Assembly (NCBI RefSeq): GCF_000004195.4
Contig: NC_030680.2
Span: forward strand, 3,707,960-3,771,959
Direction: 5' to 3'
Length of the DNA: 64,000 nucleotides
Origin: Xenopus tropicalis
Taxonomy: Eukaryota > Chordata > Amphibia > Anura > Pipidae
The notes beneath the pieces are model-generated. The model was not told where the DNA came from. It ran no database searches and saw nothing but the letters and a program-made list of their open reading frames with translations. Made by a program: the position numbers and the translations under genes. Shown piece after piece: positions 45,431 to 56,142 of the stretch. Each line of letters starts with the position of its first letter. Position 1 is the stretch's first letter.

Positions 45431-45498
45431 TGAATCACTCCCTTTCGTGCCCCTCTCGGCTTATTAATTGCCCCTTATTAGGCAAGACCTGTCTTTTA

Positions 45499-45533
45499 GT
45501 ACTGATGTGCGAAATTTTTCGGCAGGCGTGGAT
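45499..45533 (+). mobile_element. Terminal fragment of the GTGATG MITE
   Basis: TGATGTGCGAAATTTTTCGG and GCAGGCGTGGAT match the left end of the element at 2937 (TGATGGGCGAAATGTTTCGG, GCAGGCATGGAT). Only ~35 bp remain. Confidence 0.55.
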
Positions 45534-45559
45534 CATGGAAATAGGGAATGACCATGAAG

Positions 45560-45765
45560 CAGGAGCAGGGGGGCCCACTGACCCCTTGGCCCACCGGGAG
45601 TTTTCCTGGTATCATGGTAAGCCAGTCCGACACTGGGTTCAGCAGAAACTTGTAGATAATGTCCATGGTGTAACTACCATACAGCCAACCCAACGGCCTA
45701 CCTTACGGCTCCTCCACCGCTTTAACCTTCCCCACCTGCTGACACTGCTAGAGGGGACATGCGTT
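45560..45765 (-). mobile_element. Dispersed-repeat segment preceding the palindrome
   Basis: The reverse strand contains CCAGTGTCGGACTGGCTTAC and CCCGGTGGGCC, related to the GGGTCGGACTGGGCC repeat at 26701. Words such as AGCGGTGGAGGAGCC are also familiar from frog repeats. A short open frame through it is a by-product. Confidence 0.5.
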
Positions 45766-45937
45766 GGTCAGAGAATGGGGCCCAAATGCCCGAGGGTGTG
45801 GTGCAGTAGGACGATTATAGTTGGCTAAGCCTGGTATGGATCAGTAATGCCTCCATTACTGATCCATACCAGACTTGGGCAACTCTAATTGTCCTACTGC
45901 ACCACACCCTTGGGCATTTGGGCCCCATTCTCCGACC
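45766..45937. repeat. 84-bp imperfect palindrome with 4-nt loop
   Basis: Left arm 45766-45849, loop CCTC, right arm 45854-45937. The inner 20 bp or so (CTGGTATGGATCAGTAATG / CATTACTGATCCATACCAG) pair perfectly, as does GGGCCCAAATGCCC; a few mismatches and small offsets lie between. It is near-contiguous, so extrusion as a hairpin is possible. Confidence 0.9.
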
Positions 45938-46796
45938 GAAAATAGCACCAAAATAAATTGGAAAGTTATATGAAAAATCACAAAACTGTCAGCGTCGCCT
46001 TATTTTTGAGCATTTGTGGGGGGCCCTGTCTGGCACCCTCACTCGATCCACAGCCGACACTTAGCCGCTACCCTCCAGATAATTTGCTTTTATAGCAGGA
46101 GACGCCGCTTTATCCCTGAACATCGGGGGATATTGATGCGCCTGACAATATGATATAGACATTTCAGACTTTATTATCTCCCATAATGCCCCCTATAGCT
46201 CTTCCGCGCTCCGTCGGTCTGCGACCTGCCTGAACGTAAAACACCCGAGGTGCAAACCCATTAGCACCCACCCCAGACTGGCCCATTTTCAGCTACTTCT
46301 CGCGGTGTAAAGAAAAATTTGCCGGCTTTATCCGTCAATTTGATCCGTTCAGCGGCGCACTAAAAGCAAACGAGGCTCTCGCAACGGATTAAACTCTCTC
46401 GGCAGGAAAATGACACCTCAGACAAATCTACTTCTAATTGTCTCCTGACGTCTTATTGAGATTTATAAGAAATTTCGCCGAGACGATAAAAAAAAAATAA
46501 GGAAAAAGACGCGGCACTTGGCTGAGATATTACGCTGTCTGCTCGCGAAGAGTGCCGAATGATTGTGCATTAAATGTGGGACATAAAAGAGACTGAAGTG
46601 CGACGGAGAGAGGTTTGCGCGCCGGAACGACGGGGAAAATTTAAATATGAACTCGTTTTGTAGAAAGTTTCAAGATAGAAAAGTTCCGTCCTAACGTTCT
46701 TATTAAATCTTTTCTGATTTCCGCTGATATCCCAACATTTTGGTTCACAGGGATCGTATTAACTGGTGGGTTGTTTTATAGTTGTTCTATAGTCAC
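45938..46796. other. Non-repetitive island, strongly CNE-like
   Basis: About 860 bp without tandem or dispersed repeats. Many A/T-rich factor-like words in CpG-containing sequence: CCAGATAATTTGCTTTTATAG, GTCTTATTGAGATTTATAAG, GATTGTGCATTAAATGTGGG, AACGTTCTTATTAAATC. No coding frame or splice-bounded exon recognised. Confidence 0.4.
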
Positions 46797-47241
46797 GGGG
46801 CCCAGCCTGAAGGCCAGTTAGGGGGGGATTTGGGGTGAGTGCTTATTTGTGCCCTGGGTACCCCTGGAACTATAGCGGGGTGACTGTTACCCCAATGTTT
46901 CTATATATCTGTAACCTTGTTATGGGCTAAGGGGGCCCAGCCTGAAGGCCAGTTAGGGGGGGATTTGGGGTGAGTGCTTATTTGTGCCCTGGGTACCCCT
47001 GGAACTATAGCGGGGTGACTGTTACCCCAATGTTTCTATATATCTGTAACCTTGTTATGGGCTAAGGGGGCCCAGCCTGAAGACCAGTTAGGGGGGGGAT
47101 TTGGGGTGAGTGCTTATTTGTGCCCTGGGTACCCCTGGAACTATAGCGGGGTGACTGTTACCCCAATGTTTCTATATATCTGTAACCTTGTTATGGGCTA
47201 AGGGGGCCCAGCCTGAAGGCCAGTTAGGGGGGGATTTGGGG
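46797..47241 (-). repeat. 134-bp minisatellite array, copy 5 of 6 (inverted)
   Basis: About 3.3 copies. It begins at GGGGCCCAGCCTGAAGG, at the same GGGCCC site where the array at 14544 has its edge. One unit has 'GAAGACCAGTTAG' instead of 'GAAGGCCAGTTAG'. Confidence 0.95.
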
Positions 47242-47904
47242 GCTCTGAGCAAAGGTTGGACATCTAAGGGGGGGTTTGAACCACCAAATTCTGACTAAGA
47301 CTGCTTTAAATCCTGAAGATATGAAGATGATGTAAGTAAGTAATGAGGTGACACCAGCAGTTACCCCCCTGGTTAAAAAACAAAAAAGGTATTTTTAGAA
47401 AAAAATCTAAGGTCGTGAGGGTCAAGAGTGGGCTGGAAGCATTTAAGCATGAAAGGGCAAATGCAGTTATAATGGGTAAGCAATCAGCATTAATTGATCC
47501 ATAGAGCTTTCAGAGTCAAGAAGGATTTCTGCCCCCAACTGTGAGCCTGAATTGCCATATGACCCGCTGGGGGGGATTTGTTTGTCTTCCTCTGGATCAA
47601 TGTGGAAAGGGTTTTGCAAAGTGCTGAATGTTTGACTTTGTAATTAACTAAATGCTTAACGAGCTGAGAGGTGACCAGTACTAGGAGGCCCCATGTTGGA
47701 GTGAAACTGGGTTTGGTGATAACCAAATAGAAGCAAAGGGGGATTGCCAAGTTCATAGTAAGACTGTAGCCAAACCCCCAGATATATTTTGGATTGTCTT
47801 GATACTGGGGGAAACTGTTTAATCTAAATAAATCATTTTCATCAAAACTTATTTTAAAACACTTTTTTTTAGTATTATGTGCCATTGGGTAATCCTGAAT
47901 AGAA
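47242..47904. other. Intergenic stretch with a degraded dispersed repeat, no gene seen
   Basis: The part at 47505-47605 (AGTCAAGAAGGATTTCTGCC ... GTCTTCCTCTGGATCAATG) is a diverged copy of the tail of the element at 59490-61664. The minus-strand open frame 47490-47885 has no recognisable domain. Confidence 0.4.
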
Positions 47905-48060
47905 AACTGCCATTTTAAGAATTAAGGGCCGCCCCCTGGGATCATAGGATTCACAGTGCACACAAACAAGCCAAGGCACACATACATGCTAGGCCCCATC
48001 AGCCAATGAATGGGCAGAGTTCTGCCTTTTGCTCCCACACTACTTCCTGTTACAGTTAGG

Positions 48061-48390
48061 GCTGCATCACTTCCTGTCAGCTGATCTCTGAGGGAGCACA
48101 CAGCTGTCTTCCTTTCAGCTGATCTCTGAGGGAGCACACAGCTGCATTACTTCCTGTCAGCTGATCTCTGAGGAAGCACACAGCTGTATTACTTCCTGTC
48201 AGCTGATCTCTGAGGAAGCACACAGCTGTATTACTTCCTGTCAGCTGATCTCTGAGGGAGCACACAGCTGTATTACTTCCTGTTAGCTGATCTCTGAGGA
48301 AGCACACAGCTGTATTACTTCCTGTCAGCTGATCTCTGAGGGAGCACACAGCTGTATTACTTCCTGTTAGCTGATCTCTGAGGGAACACA
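48061..48390 (+). repeat. 42-bp tandem array inside the dispersed element
   Basis: Eight copies (the first spaced 39 bp) of CACTTCCTGTCAGCTGATCT plus CTGAGGGAGCACACAGCTG. As 42 is divisible by 3, the minus strand gives a 14-residue repeat frame; not a gene. Confidence 0.93.
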
Positions 48391-48401
48391 CAGCCCATCA
48401 C

Positions 48402-48412
48402 AAAATGGCGGC
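48402..48412 (+). promoter_or_regulatory. YY1-type motif in a dispersed element
   Basis: AAAATGGCGGC matches the YY1 consensus AANATGGCGGC. It is part of the repeated element at 47905-48480, so it is dispersed rather than specific to this locus; activity unknown. Confidence 0.4.
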
Positions 48413-48480
48413 TCGAGGGAAAGGATGTAAAAGGACAATATTTACTGATATATATATTCCAGTTTGGGGAGATTGGCACC

Positions 48481-49140
48481 AACACTCCGGGATTGTCACC
48501 AAGGGGGGAATAGAATGAGTTGCAATATCCCGTTGGCAGGAGGGGGCGCTGTGCGTTGCAGGAGGGGCCCATGATTTTGTGCATATGAATAATATGTCGA
48601 TTTTTTATTTCTTTAAGCCTAAAGTCATTTTTTTTTGGTGCATTGTTAATTGTGCCGCGATTCTCAGAGTCCCGGCTGCGTAATTTCAGAAGTGGGATCC
48701 CGGCTCAATAGCGAAGCTGTGGGAGTCCCGGCAATTAGTGCCTGTGCCCTATGGGGCTATAGAAAGGGTGAGTGGGGGGGTCGCTGCCGCGCTGAATACG
48801 GCTGATTGGCTCCTTTATCTTTAGGGATTTCCTTTCTCTCTCCATCCAGCAGGACCCGGCCTCTCACTCAGCGCCATATTGTTCCCATCATCCCAAGGAA
48901 TGAAGTCTGAATTATATTGATTACTGGGTTATATTTATATCCTTTCCTTCTCTCTGGAAAGACAAAGAAATTTGGAGACACAGGGGGATTCCTGTAGGAA
49001 AGGGTTTTCCACTTGGTCCCAAAAGATTGGAAAAGCTGCTCCCATTCTGTCATGGAGTTGCCTGTAAGTAGGTTCTGCCTACGATAAATATAGGAATATT
49101 TGTTTCAAAAAATAGTTGGATTCTAGTTATTAATTTCAAT
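48481..49140. other. Non-repetitive stretch, no gene seen
   Basis: Includes GGTGCATTGTTAATTGTGCC and GGCAATTAGTGCCTGTGCC; possible regulatory character only. No exon recognised. Confidence 0.3.
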
Positions 49141-52100
49141 ATTTAAACAATTGGGGGGGGGGGGGAATAGAAAAGGAAAGGAGAGGGGATGAGAGACAGA
49201 AGGAGAGAGGGGAAGGGAAAGGGGGTTCGGGGAGTAGAGAGACAAATGGGGGGAGAGGGGAAATATAGAAGGGGGGGAAGAGGGAGGATGGGGGGGAGTA
49301 AGGCCAAACAGTTGGGGGGGGGGAATAGAAAAGGAAAGGAGAGGGGATGAGAGACAGAAGGGGAGAGGGGAAGGGAAAGGGGGTTCGGGGAGTAGAGAGA
49401 CAAATGGGGGGAGAGGGGAAATATAGAAGGGGGGAGAAGAGGGAGGATGGGGGGGAGTAAGGCCAAACAGTTGGGGGGGGAAATAGAAAAGGAAAGGAGA
49501 GGGGATGAGAGACAGAAGGAGAGAGGGGAAGGGAAAGGGGGTTCGGGGAGAGACAAATGGGGGGAGAGGGGAAATATAGAAGGGGGGAGAAGAGGGAGGA
49601 TGGGGGGAGTAAGGCCAAACAGTTGGGGGGGGAATAGGAAAGGAGAGGGGATGAGAGACAGAAGGAGAGAGGGGAAGGGAAAGGGGGTTCGGGGAGTAGA
49701 GAGACAAATGGGGGGAGAGGGGAAATATAGAAGGGGGGAGAAGAGGGAGGATGGGGGGAGTAAGGCCAAACAGTTGGGGGGGGAAATAGAAAAGGAAAGG
49801 AGAGGGGATGAGAGACAGAAGGAGAGAGGGGAAGGGAAAGGGGGTTCGGGGAGAGACAAATGGGGGGAGAGGGGAAATATAGAAGGGGGGAGAAGAGGGA
49901 GGATGGGGGGAGTAAGGCCAAACAGTTGGGGGGGGGAATAGGAAAGGAGAGGGGATGAGAGACAGAAGGAGAGAGGGGAAGGGAAAGGGGGTTTGGGGAG
50001 TAGAGAGACAAATGGGGGGAGAGGGGAAATATAGAAGGGGGGAGAAGAGGGAGGATGGGGGGGAGTAAGGCCAAACAGTTGGGGGGGGAAATAGAAAAGG
50101 AAAGGAGAGGGGATGAGAGACAGAAGGAGAGAGGGGAAGGGAAAGGGGGTTTGGGGAGTAGAGAGACAAATGGGGGAGAGGGGAAATATAGAAGGGGGGA
50201 GAAGAGGGAGGATGGGGGGGAGTAAGGCCAAACAGTTGGGGGGGAAATAGAAAAGGAAAGGAGAGGGGATGAGAGACAGAAGGAGAGAGGGGAAGGGAAA
50301 GGGGGTTCGGGGAGAGACAAATGGGGGGAGAGGGGAAATATAGAAGGGGGGAGAAGAGGGAGGATGGGGGGGAGTAAGGCCAAACAGTTGGGGGGGGAAT
50401 AGGAAAGGAGAGGGGATGAGAGACAGAAGGAGAGAGGGGAAGGGAAAGGGGGTTCGGGGAGTAGAGAGACAAATGGGGGGAGAGGGGAAATATAGAAGGG
50501 GGGAGAAGAGGGAGGATGGGGGGAGTAAGGCCAAACAGTTGGGGGGGGAAATAGAAAAGGAAAGGAGAGGGGATGAGAGAAAGAAGGAGAGAGGGGAAGG
50601 GAAAGGGGGTTCGGGGAGAGACAAATGGGGGGAGAGGGGAAATATAGAAGGGGGGAGAAGAGGGAGGATGGGGGGAGTAAGGCCAAACAGTTGGGGGGGG
50701 AATAGGAAAGGAGAGGGGATGAGAGACAGAAGGAGAGAGGGGAAGGGAAAGGGGGTTCGGGGAGTAGAGAGACAAATGGGGGGAGAGGGGAAATATAGAA
50801 GGGGGGAGAAGAGGGAGGATGGGGGGGAGTAAGGCCAAACAGTTGGGGGGGGGAATAGAAAAGGAAAGGAGAGGGGATGAGAGACAGAAGGAGAGAGGGG
50901 AAGGGAAAGGGGGTTCGGGGAGTAGAGAGACAAATGGGGGGAGAGGGGAAATATAGAAGGGGGAGAAGAGGGAGGATGGGGGGAGTAAGGCCAAACAGTT
51001 GGGGGGGGGGGAATAGAAAAGGAAAGGAGAGGGGATGAGAGACAGAAGGAGAGAGGGGAAGGGAAAGGGGGTTCGGGGAGAGACAAATGGGGGGAGAGGG
51101 GAAATATAGAAGGGGGGAGAAGAGGGAGGATGGGGGGAGTAAGGCCAAACAGTTGGGGGGGGGAATAGGAAAGGAGAGGGGATGAGAGACAGAAGGAGAG
51201 AGGGGAAGGGAAAGGGGGTTCGGGGAGTAGAGAGACAAATGGGGGGAGAGGGGAAATATAGAAGGGGGGAGAAGAGGGAGGATGGGGGTAGTAAGGCCAA
51301 ACAGTTGGGGGGGGGGGAATAGAAAAGGAAAGGAGAGGGGAGGAGAGACAGAAGGAGAGAGGGGAAGGGAAAGGGGGTTCGGGGAGAGACAAATGGGGGG
51401 AGAGGGGAAATATAGAAGGGGGGAGAAGAGGGAGGATGGGGGGGAGTAAGGCCAAACAGTTGGGGGGGGGAATAGAAAAGGAAAGGAGAGGGGATGAGAG
51501 ACAGAAGGAGAGAGGGGAAGGGAAAGGGGGTTCGGGGAGTAGAGAGACAAATGGGGGGAGAGGGGAAATATAGAAGGGGGAGAAGAGGGAGGATGGGGGG
51601 GAGTAAGGCCAAACAGTTGGGGGGGGGGGAATAGAAAAGGAAAGGGGATGAGAGACAGAAGGAGAGAGGGGAAGGGAAAGGGGGTTCGGGGAGTAGAGAG
51701 ACAAATGGGGGGAGAGGGGAAATATAGAAGGGGGGAGAAGAGGGAGGATGGGGGGAGTAAGGCCAAACAGTTGGGGGGGGGAATAGGAAAGGAGAGGGGA
51801 TGAGAGACAGAAGGAGAGAGGGGAAGGGAAAGGGGGTTCGGGGAGTAGAGAGACAAATGGGGGGAGAGGGGAAATATAGAAGGGGGGAGAAGAGGGAGGA
51901 TGGGGGTAGTAAGGCCAAACAGTTGGGGGGGGGGGGAATAGAAAAGGAAAGGAGAGGGGAGGAGAGACAGAAGGAGAGAGGGGAAGGGAAAGGGGGTTCG
52001 GGGAGAGACAAATGGGGGGAGAGGGGAAATATAGAAGGGGGGAGAAGAGGGAGGATGGGGGGAGTAAGGCCAAACAGTTGGGGGGGGGAATAGAAAAGGA

Positions 52101-52683
52101 AAGGAGAGGGGATGAGAGACAGAAGGAGAGAGGGGAAGGGAAAGGGGGTTCGGGGAGTAGAGAGACAAATGGGGGGAGAGGGGAAATATAGAAGGGGGAG
52201 AAGAGGGAGGATGGGGGGGAGTAAGGCCAAACAGTTGGGGGGGGGGGAATAGAAAAGGAAAGGGGATGAGAGACAGAAGGAGAGAGGGGAAGGGAAAGGG
52301 GGTTCGGGGAGTAGAGAGACAAATGGGGGGAGAGGGGAAATATAGAAGGGGGAGAAGAGGGAGGATGGGGGGAGTAAGGCCAAACAGTTGGGGGGGGGGG
52401 GAATAGAAAAGGAAAGGAGAGGGGATGAGAGACAGAAGGAGAGAGGGGAAGGGAAAGGGGGTTCGGGGAGTAGAGACAAATGGGGGGAGAGGGGAAATAT
52501 AGAAGGGGGGAGAAGAGGGAGGATGTGGGGGAGTAAGGCCAAACAGTTGGGGAGGGGGAATAGAAAAGGAAAGGAGAGGGGATGAGAGACAGAAGGAGAG
52601 AGGGGAAGGGAAAGGGGGTTCGGGGAGTAGAGAGACAAATGGGGGGAGAGGGGAAATATAGAAGAGGGGGGATGGGGGGGAGT
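49141..52683 (+). repeat. ~155-bp polypurine minisatellite array with G-quadruplex motif in each unit
   Basis: About 22-23 units, each ~150-165 bp, almost pure purine on the plus strand: GGAATAGAAAAGGAAAGGAG, GGGATGAGAGACAGAAGGAG, AGAGAGACAAATGGGGGG, GAGGGAGGATGGGGGGAG. The minus strand is nearly stop-free, giving open frames above 1,000 codons in all three minus frames. Each unit has G runs of 4, 3, 5 and 4 separated by AA, AAA and TTC. Units form higher-order dimers (~310 bp) and a tetramer (~618 bp). Confidence 0.97.
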
Positions 52684-54145
52684 AAGGCAGAATTGCAAAA
52701 ATTAGGATAAATTGTGAAGGAAAATATAAAAACAGAGCAGGAGAGAAAAAGGAATACAATTATAACTGAAGGGAGGAGAGGAATGGAGGAGGGGGAGCAG
52801 TTAGTGGGCCCCGTGTTTGAGGCTGAATGGATGCCCCCCCCCCCCAGGCTAATAACGCTGTCACCGCGCAGTAGAAACCAATGTTACCTGACTGCCCCGC
52901 CAGGCTAATAAGAGACACATTCTCTGAAACCTAATGATTCCCTATGATAAAAGCCCCCCCCCCGGACCCTTTGCAGGGAGCCTTTAATGAACGATCCGTT
53001 TCAGCCCCCGAGACCCTCAATCCTGGCGGCCCCCGCGAGTCCCTGGGAAACTGAAGGACATTTATTTCCGGCGCCTTTTTTAATAACTCTCCATGATTTA
53101 AGCGTTCAATCTGCATTCCCCTTTCTTAATAATTGAAAGAAATGTATTAGCGGCGGCGGTGGGGGGCGCGGGGCGCGAGGGGGGAAAAAAAAATCTCAAT
53201 TTTGCTTCATAAACTTTCCCTTTGAATCCTTCTGCCTTTCCAATATGGAAGTGTAACGGCGCGACCCTTCACCGTTACAAGGTGTCGCCGCCGCCGCCGC
53301 CATTACTTTCCGTATAACTCATTTCTTCACGTTGGATCCGGGCAAATTGAATGTCCCCCCCCCCGATCCCCTGTTCTGCATGACAAATTGTTTTAATAAA
53401 CATAAACCGCCTAATAATAAAGTCATAATAAGCCTCTCCGTCGCCTTCTACCGCCGCCGTTAGATTCCCCATAACGCCGCTCGCTGACAATTACATAAGA
53501 GGCGGCCGGGCAATCACAATGGACAGATTTAATATCGTTGGTAAATATGATTACTGGCCTGTCATGTCGCCGGGGCCGAGTATTCACATTGGCGTCTCCG
53601 GCTATTCGCTCGCCCCAATCACCATTAAATAGTCAGATATTTCCCCCCGTCCCAAGTAATGAACAAAAAGCCGCCGCCGATGGTTAATATTCAGGGTATC
53701 AATCACCGTCGTTACATGAATTTTCCAATCCGACCCCCCCCACCTACGCCGCCAAGTCCGTCAGCGCTGATCCGCCGACTCTTTTTATGAGGAATGTTGC
53801 AATAACATTAATAATAAGTAATTCTATGCAACATTGCTATTATTGCCTGGATTTGTTCAGCCGCTCAGGCCCCCCCATTCCCATACAGCCCACGTCGCTT
53901 ATTCGTGGCACATTTCAGCGCTCGGCGGCAAATAAGTATTACTTGTAATAGTTATGGGCAATTAATCACCGGCCACCGGCTTATTGGGGGTTTATGTCTC
54001 GCCCATTGAGTTTATTAAAATTACAGAATTTGTAACACAAGGGTAACCCCCCTCCCCACCAAGAGCAGAGATACCCCCAGGGTCATACTGGGCCGGCGCT
54101 CCCCCTATCCGACCGCTCCTCCCCTGATGCGTTAAATTTACGCAT
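52684..54145. other. Large CNE-like island; no gene seen
   Basis: Apart from poly-C runs (52836-52846, 52956-52964, 53356-53364), a GC-rich patch near 53150-53190 and CCG triplets at 53284-53301, the sequence is single-copy-looking. It carries many factor-like words: CTTAATAATTGAAAG, ATTGTTTTAATAAACATAAA, GGCAATCACAATGGACAG (Sox-like ACAATGG), TAACATTAATAATAAGTAAT. A 9-bp inverted pair AATGTTGCA / TGCAACATT lies at 53793-53801 and 53826-53834. The last ~65 bp are a fragment of the dispersed repeat at 26701. Confidence 0.4.
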
Positions 54146-54915
54146 TATGGGCTAAGGGGGCCTGGAGTGAGTGCTTATTTGTGCCCTGGGTACCCCTGGA
54201 ACTATAGCGGGTGACTGTTACCCCAATGTTTCTATATATCTGTAACCTTGTTATGGGCTAAGGGGGCCCAGCCTGAAGGCCAGTTAGGGGGGGATTTGGG
54301 GTGAGTGCTTATTTGTGCCCTGGGTACCCCTGGAACTATAGCAGGGTGACTGTTACCCCAATGTTTCTATATATCTGTAACCTTGTTATGGGCTAAGGGG
54401 GCCCAGCCTGAAGGCCAGTTAGGGGGGGATTTGGGGTGAGTGCTTATTTGTGCCCTGGGTACCCCTGGAACTATAGCGGGGTGATTGTTACCCCAATGTT
54501 TCTATATATCTGTAACCTTGTTATGGGCTAAGGGGGCCCAGCCTGAAGGCCAGTTAGGGGGGGATTTGGGGTGAGGGCTTATTTGTGCCCTGGGTACCCC
54601 TGGAACTATAGCGGGGTGACTGTTACCCCAATCTTTCTATATATCTGTAACCTTGTTATGGGCTAAGGGGGCCCAGCCTGAAGGCCAGTTAGGGGGGGAT
54701 TTGGGGTGAGTGCTTATTTGTGCCCTGGGTACCCCTGGAACTATAGCGGGGTGATTGTTACCCCAATGTTTCTATATATCTGTAACCTTGTTATGGGCTA
54801 AGGGGGCCCAGCCTGAAGGCCAGTTAGGGGGGGATTTGGGGTGAGTGCTTATTTGTGCCCTGGGTACCCCTAGAACTATAGCAGGGTGACTTGTTACCCC
54901 AATGTTTCTATATGT
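54146..54915 (-). repeat. 134-bp minisatellite array, copy 6 of 6 (inverted)
   Basis: About 5.7 copies. The first unit has an internal deletion (GGGGGCCTGGAGTGAGTGC). A GGTGATTG variant occurs near 54481 and 54751, two units apart, suggesting a dimeric expansion. Confidence 0.96.
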
Positions 54916-55542
54916 CTGCATTGTGGGTAGAACAATTCCAGATGTTTTGTCTGTTTTGTTTTCGCCCCTCAGTTCAGTTGTATGTCCAGGCAAGTGAGTG
55001 CACCCCCCCATGGAGCTACTAATTATGTTGTGTCCTTAGAATTTACCAAATAATCTTTAAAGCAGATTCCTCCCTAAAGAATTGTGCTGTGTTACTCTCT
55101 GCTTTCTGCTGCTCTACTGTACAGAACATATTTATATTTAATATATAAAAAGTCAGTTCTAGGGGGTCACTCTCCAGAAGGCAGGTTACCGATTTCTAAT
55201 TTGCCTCCTGAGTTGAATTCATCTTTATCTCTCACTCGCTTCTGATAAGGAAAGGAACCTTCATCCTCTTCATTTCAAAATCCAAGTTTCTACCCTGTCA
55301 GGTAAGAGGGGACGCGCGGGTTTGTGGGCAGATTAAGCAAATCCCTGCTGCAGGGGATCCTCCCGTTGGATAATTAATATGTATCGCCAGGCAGGGAGTG
55401 ATGGGAATACAGAAAGTTCAGCAAATACAGAGTCAGGGACCCGAGAGATGAAGTTGGAGGATGTAGCAGCGCTATTGAACATAGGTTGGGTCATGGGTAG
55501 GTTCCAATTGATCCATATTGGTTGACACGTAAAGGTCGCCAT
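54916..55542. other. Non-repetitive stretch, no gene seen
   Basis: AT-rich around 55020-55160 (TACTAATTATGTTGTGTCC, ATATTTAATATATAAAAAG), then GGATAATTAATATGTATCGC near 55370. No coding evidence. Confidence 0.3.
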
Positions 55543-55889
55543 TAGTGATGAACAAATCTGTCCCGTTTCGCTTCGCCATAAAATTCACGAAACGGCAAGA
55601 AAATTCGCAAAATGGCAAAACATTCACGAAACTGCGTCTTTTTTTGTCACCCACGTTTTTTGACACAACCAAGCCTTATTTTGACGAGGCCGCGCCCTTT
55701 TTTATGCGACCACACCCTTTTTTTTACATGGCCACGCCCGATTTGACATGACCGCACCCGATTTGACGCGCAACGAAAAAATAATTCCGCTGTGAATTTT
55801 CATGGAAGTTTCGCGAAACAATTCGCCAGTGGCTAAATGCGCAAGTTTGCGGCGAATCCATGCCTGGCAAAAAAATTCACTCATCACTA
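55543..55889 (-). mobile_element. GTGATG MITE, second copy, with degenerate internal repeats
   Basis: Termini TAGTGATGAACAAATCTG and CACTCATCACTA, with TA at both edges. Reading the minus strand gives the same order as 2937-3999 (CAGGCATGGATTCGC; GCGAATTGTTTCGCGAAAC). The interior ~55640-55775 holds about seven degenerate ~20-bp units (TTTTGACGAGGCCGCGCCC-like), a decayed or unexpanded counterpart of the array in the first element. Confidence 0.75.
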
Positions 55890-56142
55890 GTCGCCATACA
55901 CTGGCCGATTGTAGCTGCCGATATGGGTCCCTTAGACCAATTCGGCAGCTTATCGGCCCGTGTAGGGGCAGCAACGATGGGCATTCCCGACCTATACTGG
56001 CCTGAAATTGCCCAGATATTGATCAGGCAGGTTAAAAAATTTAGTCGGATCGGGGACCCATTGCCGTCCCATCGGGGACCCATTGCCGTTGTTGCCAAAT
56101 GATCGAATTAGCCTAAATTTGCCTGATATTGCCCACCCGTAG
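55890..56142 (+). mobile_element. AAAGGYGGCC MITE-like element, truncated
   Basis: Landmarks GCCATACACTGGCCGATTGT, GGCAGCTTATCGGCCCGTGT, TGGCCTGAAATTGCCCAGAT and CCTGATATTGCCCACCCGTAG match 62441-62772. A short internal duplication (CGGGGACCCATTGCCGT, twice) is present. The left edge abuts the GTGATG MITE directly; the right end is missing. Confidence 0.65.

Larger units (their letters stand above)
47905..48480 (+). mobile_element. Dispersed element containing a 42-bp array
   Basis: AAACTGCCATTTTAAGAATT, GGCCGCCCCCTGGGATCATA, CACACAAACAAGCCAAGG on the left and ACAAAATGGCGGCTCGAGGG, GGATGTAAAAGGACAATA on the right are words I associate with one frog dispersed repeat; the CTTCCTGTCAGCTGATCTCT segment between them is amplified. 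Family name and exact termini unknown. Confidence 0.55.

Noticed and set aside
45430..45828. 132-codon plus-strand frame
   Set aside because: Passes through a MITE fragment, a dispersed repeat and one arm of a palindrome.
49123..52759. Minus-strand open frames of more than 1,000 codons
   Set aside because: They overlap in all three frames and translate a pyrimidine-rich tandem repeat (Pro/Ser/Leu/Phe only). Absence of stops follows from composition; there is no domain, start context or exon structure.
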